Shown one piece after another: positions 33,633-42,903 of a stretch of 64,000 bases of DNA. The position numbers were made by a program, and so were the translations under genes. Below the pieces are notes generated by a model, which did not search any database, was not told where the DNA came from, and was given only the letters and a program-made list of their open reading frames with translations. Source of the DNA: JAGPUQ01 sp050179115 (lineage in GTDB: Bacteria > Pseudomonadota > Gammaproteobacteria > Pseudomonadales > Porticoccaceae); the NCBI GenBank assembly GCA_050179115.1, contig JBFXFL010000005.1, positions 1-64,000 of the forward strand, written 5' to 3'. Positions within the stretch are counted from its first letter, which is position 1. The number at the start of each line of letters is the position of its first letter.

Positions 33633-36448
33633 CCGATTACAAAGCGACGCTCAATCTTCCCAATACCAGCTTTCCGATGAAAGCCAACCTCGCGCAGCGC
33701 GAGCCCGGCATTCTCAAGCACTGGCAGGAAGCCGACATCTACGGCCGTATCCGCGCCGCGCGCGCCGGGCGCGAGCAGTTCATCCTCCACGACGGTCCGC
33801 CCTATGCCAATGGCGATATCCACATCGGGCACGCGGTCAACAAGATCCTGAAGGACATCATCGTCAAGGCGCGCACGCTGGCGGGCTACGACGCGCCCTA
33901 TGTGCCGGGCTGGGATTGCCACGGCCTGCCCATCGAGCATCAGGTGGAGCAGAAGTGGGGCAAGGCCGGGCACAAGCTCGACGCCAGGGCGTTTCGCGCC
34001 AAATGCCGGGAGTACGCCGCGAGCCAGGTCGAGCGTCAGCGCCGCGACTTCATCCGCCTCGGCGTGCTCGGCGACTGGGACCATCCCTACCTGAGCATGG
34101 ACTACCGCTACGAAGCCGACATCATCCGTGCGCTCGGCCGAGTCGCCGCCAACGGCCACCTGGTGCGCGGCTACAAGCCCGTGTACTGGAGCGTGGTGGG
34201 TGCGTCGGCACTTGCCGAAGCCGAGGTCGAATACCACGACAAAACCTCGTTCGCCATCGATGTCGCCTTTCCGGTGGCGGACGTGAAGGCGCTGGCCGAT
34301 GTGCTGGGCGGCCTCAACGGGGAAGGGGAGATCGCGGTCGCCATCTGGACCACTACGCCCTGGACCCTGCCCGCCAACCAGGCGGTCTGTGTCGGTCCCG
34401 ATATCGACTACGCCCTGGTGCAGTGCCGCATCCAGGGCGCGCCGCGCCGGCTGATTCTGGCGCGGGAACTGGTGGCCGGCGTCATGACGCGCGTCGGCGG
34501 TACCGACGCCCTGGTGCTCGCCACCTGCAAGGGCGCCCGTCTCGAAGGCCTGCGTCTCCGGCATCCGTTTTACAACCGCGAAGTACCGGTGATTCTCGGC
34601 GAGCACGTCACCCTGGATACGGGCACCGGCGCCGTGCATACGGCGCCCGATCACGGCGTGGAAGACTTCACGGTGTCCGTGCCCTACGGTATCGGCACCC
34701 TCGATTATCTCGACGACCACGGCGTGTTCCGCGACCGGGTCGAATACTTCGCCGGCCAGCACGTCTACAAGGTGGATGAGCCCATCGTCGAATTGCTGCG
34801 CGAACGCGGCACGTTGCTCGCGTGTGAAAAAATCGTCCACAGTTATCCCCATTGCTGGCGCACCAAGACGCCGCTGATCTACCGGGCGACGCCGCAGTGG
34901 TTCATCGGCATGCATGTGCACGGCCTGCTCGACACCGCGTTTGCCGAGGTCGCCAAGGTAGCCTGGTATCCCGACTGGGGTCGGGCACGGATGGAGGCCA
35001 TGCTCGCCAACAGTCCCGACTGGTGCGTGTCGCGCCAGCGCACCTGGGGCGTACCCATCGCGCTGTTCGTCCACGCGGACAGCGGCGAGCTACACCCGGA
35101 TACCCAGCGCCTGATCGAGGCGGTGGCGCTGCGCGTCGAGCAGCACGGCATGGACGCCTGGCACGATCTCGATCCGGCGGAACTGCTGGGCGCGGACGCC
35201 GCCCACTACCGCAAGGTCACCGATACCCTGGATGTCTGGTTCGACTCGGGCGTCAGCCACGCGGCGGTACTGGAGCGCCGGCCCGAACTGCGCTATCCCG
35301 CGGATCTCTATCTGGAAGGCTCCGACCAGCATCGCGGCTGGTTCCAGTCGTCCCTCAAGACGGCGGTCGCCATCAACGGCAATGCGCCGTACCGCGCGGT
35401 GCTCACCCACGGCTTCACCGTGGATGCCCAGGGCCGCAAGATGTCGAAGTCGCTGGGCAATGTGGTGGCCCCCCAGCAGGTGATCAACGAGCTCGGCGCC
35501 GATGTGCTGCGGCTGTGGGTGGCGGCGACGGATTTCAGCGGCGAGCTGTCGGTGTCCGATGAAATCCTCAAGCGCACCGCGGATTCCTATCGGCGCATTC
35601 GCAACACCTTGCGTTATCTGCTCGCCAATCTGGAAGGCTTCGATCCCGCGCGCGACACGGTGCCCTTCGACCAGCTTCTGCATCTCGACCGCTGGGCGGT
35701 GGATCGCGCGCGCCTGCTGCAGGACGAGATCGCGGACCGCTACCAGGATTACGGCTTTCACCACATCTATCAGAAGCTGCACCAGTTCTGCGTTGCGGAT
35801 CTGGGCGGTTTCTATATCGACATCATCAAGGACCGCCAGTACACCTGCCAGCGCGACAGCCTGGCGCGGCGCTCCGCGCAGACCGCGCTGCACCAGATCG
35901 CCGAGGCCCTGGTGCGCTGGATCGCGCCGATCCTGAGCTTCACCGCCGAGGAAGTCTGGCAGTGCCTGCCGGGCGCACGCGAGGAATCGGTGCTGCTGGC
36001 GGAATGGTTCCCGCTGCCCAGTCTGGGGGAGGGCGAACTCTTCTCCCGCGACGACTGGGCGCAGGTGATGCGCGTCAAGGAAGCGGTCAACAAGGCCCTG
36101 GAAGAGCGGCGCAATGCCGGCGCGATACGCGGCTCGCTGGACGCCGAGGCCGTGCTCTATGTGGACCCCGCGCTGCAAGCTCTGCTCGACAAACTCGGTG
36201 ACGAGTTGCGTTTCGTGCTCCTCACTTCGGCGGCCAGGGTGCTGCCGCTGGCGGCGGCGCCCGTCGCCGGGGCCGATGACACCGCCGTGCCGGGGCTCAA
36301 GGTGGCGCTGATGCCGTCCACGCACGCCAAGTGCGTGCGCTGCTGGCATCGCCGTGACAGCGTTGGTATATGTGCCGGGCACCCGGAGCTGTGCGACCGC
36401 TGCGTGACGAATGTTGCCGGGACCGGCGAAGCGCGGCGCGCCGCCTGA
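33629..36448 (+). CDS. ileS: Isoleucyl-tRNA synthetase
   Basis: A 939-aa class I synthetase: HIGH at residues 65-68, the CP1 editing domain (TTPWTLPANQAVCVG; DTGTGAVHTAPDHG), KMSKS at 604-608, the anticodon-binding domain, and a C-terminal zinc finger (CVRCWHRR ... CDRCV). Lengths and motifs match bacterial IleRS. The ATG overlaps the ribF stop, and the next gene lspA begins right after its stop. Confidence 0.97.
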   Translation: MTDYKATLNLPNTSFPMKANLAQREPGILKHWQEADIYGRIRAARAGREQFILHDGPPYANGDIHIGHAVNKILKDIIVKARTLAGYDAPYVPGWDCHGLPIEHQVEQKWGKAGHKLDARAFRAKCREYAASQVERQRRDFIRLGVLGDWDHPYLSMDYRYEADIIRALGRVAANGHLVRGYKPVYWSVVGASALAEAEVEYHDKTSFAIDVAFPVADVKALADVLGGLNGEGEIAVAIWTTTPWTLPANQAVCVGPDIDYALVQCRIQGAPRRLILARELVAGVMTRVGGTDALVLATCKGARLEGLRLRHPFYNREVPVILGEHVTLDTGTGAVHTAPDHGVEDFTVSVPYGIGTLDYLDDHGVFRDRVEYFAGQHVYKVDEPIVELLRERGTLLACEKIVHSYPHCWRTKTPLIYRATPQWFIGMHVHGLLDTAFAEVAKVAWYPDWGRARMEAMLANSPDWCVSRQRTWGVPIALFVHADSGELHPDTQRLIEAVALRVEQHGMDAWHDLDPAELLGADAAHYRKVTDTLDVWFDSGVSHAAVLERRPELRYPADLYLEGSDQHRGWFQSSLKTAVAINGNAPYRAVLTHGFTVDAQGRKMSKSLGNVVAPQQVINELGADVLRLWVAATDFSGELSVSDEILKRTADSYRRIRNTLRYLLANLEGFDPARDTVPFDQLLHLDRWAVDRARLLQDEIADRYQDYGFHHIYQKLHQFCVADLGGFYIDIIKDRQYTCQRDSLARRSAQTALHQIAEALVRWIAPILSFTAEEVWQCLPGAREESVLLAEWFPLPSLGEGELFSRDDWAQVMRVKEAVNKALEERRNAGAIRGSLDAEAVLYVDPALQALLDKLGDELRFVLLTSAARVLPLAAAPVAGADDTAVPGLKVALMPSTHAKCVRCWHRRDSVGICAGHPELCDRCVTNVAGTGEARRAA

Positions 36449-36961
36449 ATGGGTGCCGCAATGGATTCGACCGCGACTTTCGGCAGAGCGCAACGGCTGG
36501 GTCTTTATCTGGTTGTCGCGCTGGTAATCCTGCTCGACTGGTGGACCAAGAGTCTGGCGAGCAGCCTGCTCGACTATGGCGTGCCGCGCGTCATCACGCC
36601 GCTCTTCAATCTCACCCTGCTGCACAATCGCGGCGCGGCGTTCAGCCTGCTCAGCGAGGCGGGCGGTTGGCAGCACTGGCTGCTGAGCGGCATCGCGCTG
36701 GTGGTGAGTGTGGCCATTGTGGTGGTCTTGCGGCGTCTGCCGCGAACCGAGTGCCGGCAGGGTCTGGGTCTGGCGCTGGTGCTGGGCGGCGCTATCGGCA
36801 ATCTCGGTGACCGGTTGCGATTCGGCCATGTGGTGGATTTCATCCAGGTCCATTATGGGGATCTCTATTGGCCGGCATTCAACGTGGCGGACTCCGCCAT
36901 TACGGTCGGTGCCGCGCTCCTGATCCTGGATGCCTTGCGGAGCCGACGGAAACACGCATGA
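36449..36961 (+). CDS. lspA: Lipoprotein signal peptidase II
   Basis: A 170-aa inner-membrane aspartyl protease with four helices. Catalytic aspartates lie in GNLGDRLRFGHVVDF and FNVADSAITVG; the NRGAAFSLLSE loop is conserved. It cleaves prolipoproteins such as BamD, ApbE and the 18470 lipoprotein in this window. An internal ATG at 36461 is an alternative start. Overlaps fkpB. Confidence 0.96.
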   Translation: MGAAMDSTATFGRAQRLGLYLVVALVILLDWWTKSLASSLLDYGVPRVITPLFNLTLLHNRGAAFSLLSEAGGWQHWLLSGIALVVSVAIVVVLRRLPRTECRQGLGLALVLGGAIGNLGDRLRFGHVVDFIQVHYGDLYWPAFNVADSAITVGAALLILDALRSRRKHA

Positions 36962-37422
36962 GCGACGGTGGCCGAGTGACGATTGGACCGGGTTCGGCGG
37001 TCATGCTGCATTTCGCCATCGAATTGACCGACGGCGCCGTGGTGGACAGCAATTTCGCGCGCGCGCCCGCGCAACTCGTGATCGGCGACGGTAATCTCCC
37101 GGAAGGTTTCGAGCGTTTGCTGCTCGGTTTGCGCGCCGGCGACGAACGACGTTTTGAAGTACCCGCGGAACAGGGTTTTGGCGCTCACCAGCAAGCCAAT
37201 GTGATGACCTTGCCCAAGCGCCGCTTTCCCGCCGAAATGGCGTTGACGCCCGGGCTGGTGGTCACCTTCACCGATGCCGCATCCGGCCAGTTGCCCGGCG
37301 TGGTGATGGCGGTGGCGGGGGACCGGGTCACGGTCGACTTCAATCACCCGCTGGCGGGCAAGACGCTGGTGTTTGCCGTCGCGATACGATCGGTCGCCGC
37401 GGCGGAGCCGGTGGCGTCGTGA
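36958..37422 (+). CDS. fkpB: FKBP-type peptidyl-prolyl isomerase FkpB (SlpA)
   Basis: A 154-aa SlyD-like FKBP with an inserted chaperone flap: VMLHFAIELTDGAVVDSNFA, LVIGDGNLPEGFERLLLGLR, AEQGFGAHQQANVMTLPKRR, VVMAVAGDRVTVDFNHPLAG. The fixed position lspA-fkpB-ispH supports the name. Start overlaps the lspA stop (ATGA). Confidence 0.93.
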   Translation: MSDGGRVTIGPGSAVMLHFAIELTDGAVVDSNFARAPAQLVIGDGNLPEGFERLLLGLRAGDERRFEVPAEQGFGAHQQANVMTLPKRRFPAEMALTPGLVVTFTDAASGQLPGVVMAVAGDRVTVDFNHPLAGKTLVFAVAIRSVAAAEPVAS

Positions 37423-38348
37423 AACTCCTGCTCGCCAATCCCCGCGGTTTCTGCGCCGGCGTGGATCGCGCCATCGAGATCGTCGAGCGTGCGCTCGACC
37501 GTTTCGGCGCGCCCATACATGTGCGGCACGAAGTTGTCCACAATAAATATGTGGTGGACAGTTTGCGTCAGCGCGGCGCGATCTTCGTCGAGGAACTGGA
37601 CGAGGTGCCGGCGGACGGCACCGTCATTTTCAGCGCCCACGGTGTGTCGCAAGCCGTGCGCGAAGAGGCCGGCGCGCGCGGGTTGCGCGTATTCGACGCG
37701 ACCTGCCCGTTGGTGACCAAGGTTCACCTGGAAGTGGCGGCCTGCGCCCGCGACGGGCGCGACTGTGTGCTGATCGGCCATCGCGGCCATCCCGAGGTCG
37801 AGGGCACCATGGGTCAGTACCGCAGCGCGCGCGGCATGATCTATCTGGTCGAGGACGAGGCCGACGCCCAGAGCCTGGAAGTCGCGCAGCCCGGCAATCT
37901 CGCCTATGTCACCCAGACCACCTTGTCGATGGATGACACCGCGCGCATCGTCGCCATCCTGCAAGCGCGCTTCCCGGCCATCGATGGTCCGCGCAAGGAC
38001 GACATCTGCTACGCCACGCAAAATCGTCAGGACGCGGTCAAGCAGCTCGCGCTGGAATGCGAACTGGTGTTGGTGGTGGGCTCGCCCAACAGTTCGAACT
38101 CCACGCGGTTGAAAGAACTCGCCGAACGCTGCGGCGCCCGCGCCCATCTGATCGATGGCGCCGCCGAGATCGATCCCCTCTGGCTCGCCGGCGTCACCAG
38201 CATCGGGCTCACGGCGGGCGCTTCGGCGCCGGAAAAGCTGGTGGGCGACGTGGTCGCCCGCCTCACCGAACTGGGTGTGGACCAAGTGTCCGAAGGCGCG
38301 GGCAGCCGCGAAGGCATCCGGTTTTCGCTGCCGCCGGGTTTGCGTTGA
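37419..38348 (+). CDS. ispH: 4-hydroxy-3-methylbut-2-enyl diphosphate reductase
   Basis: A 309-aa iron-sulphur enzyme of the MEP isoprenoid pathway. Three conserved cysteines in LLANPRGFCAGVDRAIE, FDATCPLVTKVH and DDICYATQNRQDAV hold the 4Fe-4S cluster; ISFAHG-equivalent FSAHGVS and VVGSPNSSNSTRL are present. GTG start overlaps fkpB. Confidence 0.96.
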   Translation: MKLLLANPRGFCAGVDRAIEIVERALDRFGAPIHVRHEVVHNKYVVDSLRQRGAIFVEELDEVPADGTVIFSAHGVSQAVREEAGARGLRVFDATCPLVTKVHLEVAACARDGRDCVLIGHRGHPEVEGTMGQYRSARGMIYLVEDEADAQSLEVAQPGNLAYVTQTTLSMDDTARIVAILQARFPAIDGPRKDDICYATQNRQDAVKQLALECELVLVVGSPNSSNSTRLKELAERCGARAHLIDGAAEIDPLWLAGVTSIGLTAGASAPEKLVGDVVARLTELGVDQVSEGAGSREGIRFSLPPGLR

Positions 38349-38417
38349 CCAGCCGCGCCCGCGTCCCGGTTTTTGTGGACCGGGTCCGCAACATCCACGC
38401 GTTACGGCAACTGCGCG

Positions 38418-39479
38418 ATGACACCGGCCGCGCGGCGTAACCGGCCTGCATCGGGAGTGCTGGCGGCGCTCGCCGCCGCCGTCCTGTTCGGCGCCAGCGT
38501 ACCCTTCGCCAAGCTGCTGCTGGGCGCAATGAGTCCCTGGCTGCTGGCTGGTCTGCTGTATCTCGGCGCGGGTCTCGGCCTCACGCTGATGCGCGTGACC
38601 CGGCCCAGAGCAGCGATTCGTCTGGAACCCGGTGAGTGGCGCTGGCTCGCCGGTGCCATTGTGGCCGGCGGCGTGGTCGCGCCGGTGCTTCTGATGTACG
38701 GCCTGTCGGCGATGCCGGCTTCCGGCGCGGCCCTGCTGCTGAATGCGGAAACCCTGTTCACCGCACTGTTGGCGTGGTTCGTGTTTCGCGAAAACTTCGA
38801 TCGGCGCATTGCGCTCGGCATGGCGATCATCGTCGCCGGCGCGCTGGTGCTGGCCTGGCCGGGCGAAGCGCGCTTCGGCGCCCTGTGGCCGGCGCTCGCG
38901 GTACTCGGCGCGGGCCTGGGCTGGGCGCTCGACAACAATCTGACGCGCAAGGTAGCGCTCGCCGATGCGACCTGGATCGCCGCCTGCAAGGGCTGGGCGG
39001 CGGGCGTGGTCAACCTGGGCATTGCGGCGCTGGTGGTCGATCGCTGGCCGCCGCCGGCAACCGTCGCGGCGGCCGTCGTGCTGGGCTGGGCCTGCTACGG
39101 ATTGAGTCTGGTGCTGTTCGTGGTGGCCTTGCGCCAGCTCGGCACCGCGCGCACCAGCGCCTATTTTTCCGTCGCGCCCTTCGTCGGCGCGCTCATCGCA
39201 TTGCCTCTTCTGGGTGAAGCGCTGACGCTGCGCCTGCTGTCCGCCGGGACATTGATGGCACTGGGGGTGTGGTTGCACCTGACCGAAAAACATCGCCACG
39301 AACACACCCACGAAGCGCTCGAGCACGAACACGAGCATGTCCACGATCTCCATCACCAGCACGGCCACGAAGTGCCGGTTGCGGAGGGCATTCGTCATAC
39401 GCACCGCCATCGCCACGCCGCGCTGACCCACCAGCACGCACATTTTCCCGACGCACATCATCGGCACGGCCACCCGTAG
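38418..39479 (+). CDS. EamA-family permease with histidine-rich C-terminal tail
   Basis: A 353-aa protein with ten transmembrane helices in two EamA halves (SVPFAKLLLGAMSPWLLAGL; GAALLLNAETLFTALLAWFV; NNLTRKVALADATWIAACKG; QLGTARTSAYFSVAPFVGAL). After the last helix the final 60 residues carry more than twenty histidines (HRHEHTHEALEHEHEHVHD and onward), pointing to metal binding. Directly downstream is a remnant of a heavy-metal RND pump, supporting a metal-transport context. Substrate unknown; the start MTPAARR at 38418 is preferred. Confidence 0.85.
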   Translation: MTPAARRNRPASGVLAALAAAVLFGASVPFAKLLLGAMSPWLLAGLLYLGAGLGLTLMRVTRPRAAIRLEPGEWRWLAGAIVAGGVVAPVLLMYGLSAMPASGAALLLNAETLFTALLAWFVFRENFDRRIALGMAIIVAGALVLAWPGEARFGALWPALAVLGAGLGWALDNNLTRKVALADATWIAACKGWAAGVVNLGIAALVVDRWPPPATVAAAVVLGWACYGLSLVLFVVALRQLGTARTSAYFSVAPFVGALIALPLLGEALTLRLLSAGTLMALGVWLHLTEKHRHEHTHEALEHEHEHVHDLHHQHGHEVPVAEGIRHTHRHRHAALTHQHAHFPDAHHRHGHP

Positions 39480-39518
39480 CGGGCTCTATCTGCTGCCACT
39501 TCAGATCTGCTGGGCAGT

Positions 39519-39791
39519 GGCCGCTATGAAGCCATTGTCGAGGGTGCGCTGACGCGCCTGCGCCCGGTACTGATGAAGGCGCTGGTGGCAGGGCTGGGCT
39601 TCGTGCCCATGGCGTTCAATACCGGTATCGGCAGCGAGGTTCAGCGCCCGCTGGCGACGGTGGTGATCGGCGGCATCCGCTCGTCCACGTTGCTGACGCT
39701 GCTGGTATTGCCGGGTCTGTACCGCATGGCATGGCGCGCCGGGCGCAACGCCGGCCCCGCCGCCGTCGGGGCACTGGCTTCCCGTTCCTGA
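39519..39791 (+). pseudogene. C-terminal remnant of a CusA/CzcA-type heavy-metal RND pump
   Basis: One frame reads AIVEGALTRLRPVLMKALVA, then GLGFVPMAFNTGIGSEVQRP, and LATVVIGGIRSSTLLTLLVL, PGLYR. This is the characteristic last-helix region of CusA/CzcA/HelA inner-membrane pumps. The preceding about 950 codons are missing, and the start of the fragment merges with unrelated sequence at about 39480-39519. Not functional. Confidence 0.85.
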
Positions 39792-39837
39792 AATGGCGTG
39801 CGGCGGCGCGGAATGGCGCCCGGACCGGATGTATCGC

Positions 39838-39943
39838 GGTAACCGGATTCCCGTCACCCCGGCGCAGGCCGGGGTCCAGGGGCCACCAGGGTCTGAGTTG
39901 GCGCGGTAACTGGATTCCCGCGTGCGCGGGAATGACGCCGGCT
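39838..39943. repeat. Pair of REP-like palindromes
   Basis: Two GC-rich hairpins follow the same GGATTCCCG motif: CCCCGGC(GCA)GGCCGGGG near 39856-39874 and ATTCCCGCG(TG)CGCGGGAAT near 39912-39931. They sit between the RND remnant and the end of bamD (39976). Such sequences (GGATTCCCGC ... GCGGGAATGACG) are dispersed in many proteobacterial genomes and may double as bamD transcript terminators. Confidence 0.6.
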
Positions 39944-39975
39944 GGTAAATGTATCGAAACGTGCGTGCCGTGGCG

Positions 39976-40992
39976 CTAGCCGTCGAACACACCGAAGGTC
40001 AGGCGGCTCAACCACGAGCGGTGTTGCCGTGGCGCGGTTTCCGGATCTTCCGGAGGCGGTGGTTCGCGAGCGCCGATCGCGCCCTCGCCGAACAGGGGAC
40101 GGGAATCGAAGTAGGGGGGTTTGTCCGGCGTGTAACGACCGAGCGTCAGGATGTGCCACCAGGACTTGCGGTCGAAGACGTCGTCCTGGTACAGAAAATT
40201 GCCCTCGCCGTCGAGCGCGGGGTGCTGGGGAAAGTTGAGCGCCAGCGTCCGGGCGGCGTTGTCCGCCAGTTCCGGCAGGCCCAGCATGTGATAGCCCTGC
40301 GCCATCACCGCCAGCCCGTCGGCAACCGCCGGCGTGCGCTCGTAGTTCTCCACCACGTGCCGGCCGCGGTTGACCGCCGCCAGATAGGCGCCGCGCTTGA
40401 AATAATAGTTGGCGACGTGGATTTCCTGGCGCGCCAGCAGATTGCGCAGATGCACCATGTGCTGGCGCGCTTCGGGGGCGTAGGCACTGTCCGGAAAACC
40501 GGTGATCAGGTCATTGAAGGTATTGAAGGCGAGTCGTGCGGAGCCGGGATCGCGTTTGGTCTCGTCGCGGGGCAAGTATTCGTCGAACAGGCCGCGGCCG
40601 GAACGCAGCAGCGCCATCCCCTTCACATAATAGGCATAGTCCACGCTGGCGTGGCGTGGGTGCAGGCGAATGAAGCGATCCGCGGCCGCGATCGCCGCCT
40701 CGAAATCCAGGCTGCTGTAGCGGGCATAGATGAGTTCGAGCTGCGCCTGGTCGGCATAGGTGCCAAACGGGTAGCGTGCCTCCAGGGCATCGAGATTTTC
40801 GATGGCCTTGGTCCAGTCACGGGCATTCAGATCGCGCTGGATGCGATCGTAAAAATCCTTTTCGGTGTAATGGCTGGTGCGCTCTTCCGCTTCTTTCTTG
40901 GCATCCTTGGCGGAACGCGTCCACGAGCACCCGGCGAGCAGGCTTATCGCCAACGCCACCACCAACAATCGCATTGCTTGTACCAGCATCAT
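39976..40992 (-). CDS. bamD: Outer-membrane protein assembly factor BamD
   Basis: A 338-aa lipoprotein (LLVVALAISLLAGCSW lipobox, cysteine near residue 22) made of TPR-like repeats: TEKDFYDRIQRDLNARDWTK, ENLDALEARYPFGTYADQAQ, FIRLHPRHASVDYAYYVKGM. The C-terminal 80 residues are longer and more proline rich than in E. coli BamD (about 245 aa). It is divergent from rluD, the widely conserved arrangement. Start among clustered ATGs is uncertain by a few codons. Confidence 0.95.
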   Translation of the reverse strand: MMLVQAMRLLVVALAISLLAGCSWTRSAKDAKKEAEERTSHYTEKDFYDRIQRDLNARDWTKAIENLDALEARYPFGTYADQAQLELIYARYSSLDFEAAIAAADRFIRLHPRHASVDYAYYVKGMALLRSGRGLFDEYLPRDETKRDPGSARLAFNTFNDLITGFPDSAYAPEARQHMVHLRNLLARQEIHVANYYFKRGAYLAAVNRGRHVVENYERTPAVADGLAVMAQGYHMLGLPELADNAARTLALNFPQHPALDGEGNFLYQDDVFDRKSWWHILTLGRYTPDKPPYFDSRPLFGEGAIGAREPPPPEDPETAPRQHRSWLSRLTFGVFDG

Positions 40993-41104
40993 ACTTACCA
41001 GTGGGCGCGTGGCAGGCTTGATCCAGCGCGGGTAGACGTGGGGGCGCGGGATTGAGTGACCCCGCCAGCCCTGTTAAAAAGGCGATCATTTAACCACAGT
41101 CGAA

Positions 41105-42079
41105 ATGCGGGCAACACACGACATGGCGGTAGGCGAAAGGGTACAGCGCAGGGCACAGGTTCCCCGCGAGCTGGAAGGGCAACGGCTCGACCAGGCGGCG
41201 GCGGCGCTGTTCGGCGATTTTTCCCGTGCCCGCCTCCAGCACTGGATCGGCGCCGGCGACTTGCGGGTGGACGGCGCGGCGCGACGGTCGAAGGACCGCC
41301 TGGCTGGCGGGGAATGGCTCTGCCTCGATGCGCCGTTGGAGCCCGCCGGCGACTGGGTCGAGCAGGCGGTGCCGTTGCGCGTGGTGTACGAGGACGCCGA
41401 ACTGCTGGTGATCGACAAGCCGGCCGGGTTGGTCGTGCATCCGGGCGCGGGCAATCCCGACGGCACCCTGTTGAACGGCCTGCTGCGCCACTGTCCGGGG
41501 CTGCGCGCGCTGCCCCGCGCGGGCATCGTGCATCGCCTGGACAAGGACACCACCGGGCTGCTCGTGATCGCCAGGACCTTGCGCGCCCACGCCGATCTGG
41601 TCGCGCAGTTGCGCGCACGCACGGTGTCCCGCGATTACGACGCCCTGGTGCGCGGGCTGGTCATCAGCGGCGGTACCGTCGACGCGCCCCTCGGCCGGCA
41701 CCCCACGGCGCGCACGCGGATGGCGGTGGTCACCGGCGGCCGCGCGGCGGTAACCCATTACCGCGTGGCCCAGCGCCTGCCGCGCCACACCCTGCTTCGG
41801 GTCAGCCTCGAAACCGGACGTACCCATCAGATTCGCGTACACCTGGCCCATATCGGATACCCGGTGGCGGGCGATCCGCTGTACGGCGGTCGCCTGCAAC
41901 TGCCGGCCGGGACCGACCCCGCCGCCGCGGCGGCGCTCACCGCGTTCCGGCGCCAGGCACTGCACGCGGCCCGGCTCTCGGTACGCCATCCCGCCACCGG
42001 CGCCACCATGACCTGGGAAGCGCCCTTGCCGGCTGATTTCGCCGCGCTGCTGGAGGCGCTGGCGGGCGATGACGGCTGA
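41105..42079 (+). CDS. rluD: 23S rRNA pseudouridine(1911/1915/1917) synthase RluD
   Basis: A 324-aa enzyme: N-terminal S4-type domain (RLDQAAAALFGDFSRARLQH), catalytic domain with Asp146 in GIVHRLDKDTTG, and LETGRTHQIRVHLAHIGYPV. It modifies helix 69 of 23S rRNA. Divergent from bamD with a gap of about 110 bases; overlaps pgeF. ATG 41123 is an alternative start. Confidence 0.95.
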   Translation: MRATHDMAVGERVQRRAQVPRELEGQRLDQAAAALFGDFSRARLQHWIGAGDLRVDGAARRSKDRLAGGEWLCLDAPLEPAGDWVEQAVPLRVVYEDAELLVIDKPAGLVVHPGAGNPDGTLLNGLLRHCPGLRALPRAGIVHRLDKDTTGLLVIARTLRAHADLVAQLRARTVSRDYDALVRGLVISGGTVDAPLGRHPTARTRMAVVTGGRAAVTHYRVAQRLPRHTLLRVSLETGRTHQIRVHLAHIGYPVAGDPLYGGRLQLPAGTDPAAAAALTAFRRQALHAARLSVRHPATGATMTWEAPLPADFAALLEALAGDDG

Positions 42080-42821
42080 ATTCGAATCCATCCTTCGGCC
42101 CGGCTGGCCCGCCCCCTCCCGGGTACGGGCCGCCTGCACCACCCGGATCGGCGGCCACAGCCAAGGCCCTTGGGCGTCCTTCAACCTGGGCGAGCGGGTG
42201 GGCGACGCACCGGCCGCCGTGGCCGCCAACCGGGCGCAGCTGGCGCGCGAACTGGCGCTGCCCGGAGCGCCCCAGTGGCTGCATCAGGTGCATGGCACCG
42301 ACCTGGTCGCCGCGGCGGACGATGGCCTGGAACGCCGGGGCGACGCGAGTTGGACGCGGCGCCCGGGCGTGGTGTGCGCGGTGCAGAGCGCGGATTGCCT
42401 GCCGATTCTGTTGTGCGATCGCGATGGTACCTGTGTGGCGGCGCTGCACGGCGGCTGGCGTGGGCTCGCCGCCGGCATCATCCCGCGTACGCTCGCTGCG
42501 CTTGCGCTGCCGCCCGGGCGCTGGCTGGCCTGGCTGGGTCCGGCAATCTGCGGATCCTGCTATGAGGTCGGCGAGGAAGTCCGCGCCGCCTTCTCTGCGG
42601 ATACGGCCGTGGTCCGCCGGGGGTTCCGTCCCGCCGCCCGCAAGGGTCACTGGTGCGCGGATCTGGCGGCCATCGCCAGGGCCCAGCTGACCGCCAGCGG
42701 TGTCCCGGAAACCGCCATCTTCGGGGGCGATCTGTGTACCCGTGAGAATTCCGGGCGCTTCTATTCCTATCGGCGCGACGGCACCACGGGACGCATGGCC
42801 GCGCTGATCTGGCTGGTCTGA
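42069..42821 (+). CDS. pgeF: Purine nucleoside phosphorylase / multicopper-like YfiH family protein PgeF
   Basis: A 250-aa member of the YfiH/laccase-domain family: FNLGERVGDAPAAVAANRAQ, QWLHQVHGTDLVAA, QSADCLPILLCD, ALHGGWRGLAAGI, GPAICGSCYEVGEEVRAAFS, and CTRENSGRFYSYRRDG. The zinc-site residues (His in QVHG, Cys in SADC, His in LHGGWRG) are visible. In E. coli it corrects misincorporation in peptidoglycan. Overlaps rluD, the standard pair. Confidence 0.93.
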   Translation: MTAEFESILRPGWPAPSRVRAACTTRIGGHSQGPWASFNLGERVGDAPAAVAANRAQLARELALPGAPQWLHQVHGTDLVAAADDGLERRGDASWTRRPGVVCAVQSADCLPILLCDRDGTCVAALHGGWRGLAAGIIPRTLAALALPPGRWLAWLGPAICGSCYEVGEEVRAAFSADTAVVRRGFRPAARKGHWCADLAAIARAQLTASGVPETAIFGGDLCTRENSGRFYSYRRDGTTGRMAALIWLV

Positions 42822-42903
42822 AGGCCTCGGCATCCGGGGCGGGGAGCGGTGCTTGCCCGGGCGCGGGTTCTGGCATCCAATAACCCTTTCCCGGAGAGCG
42901 AGC

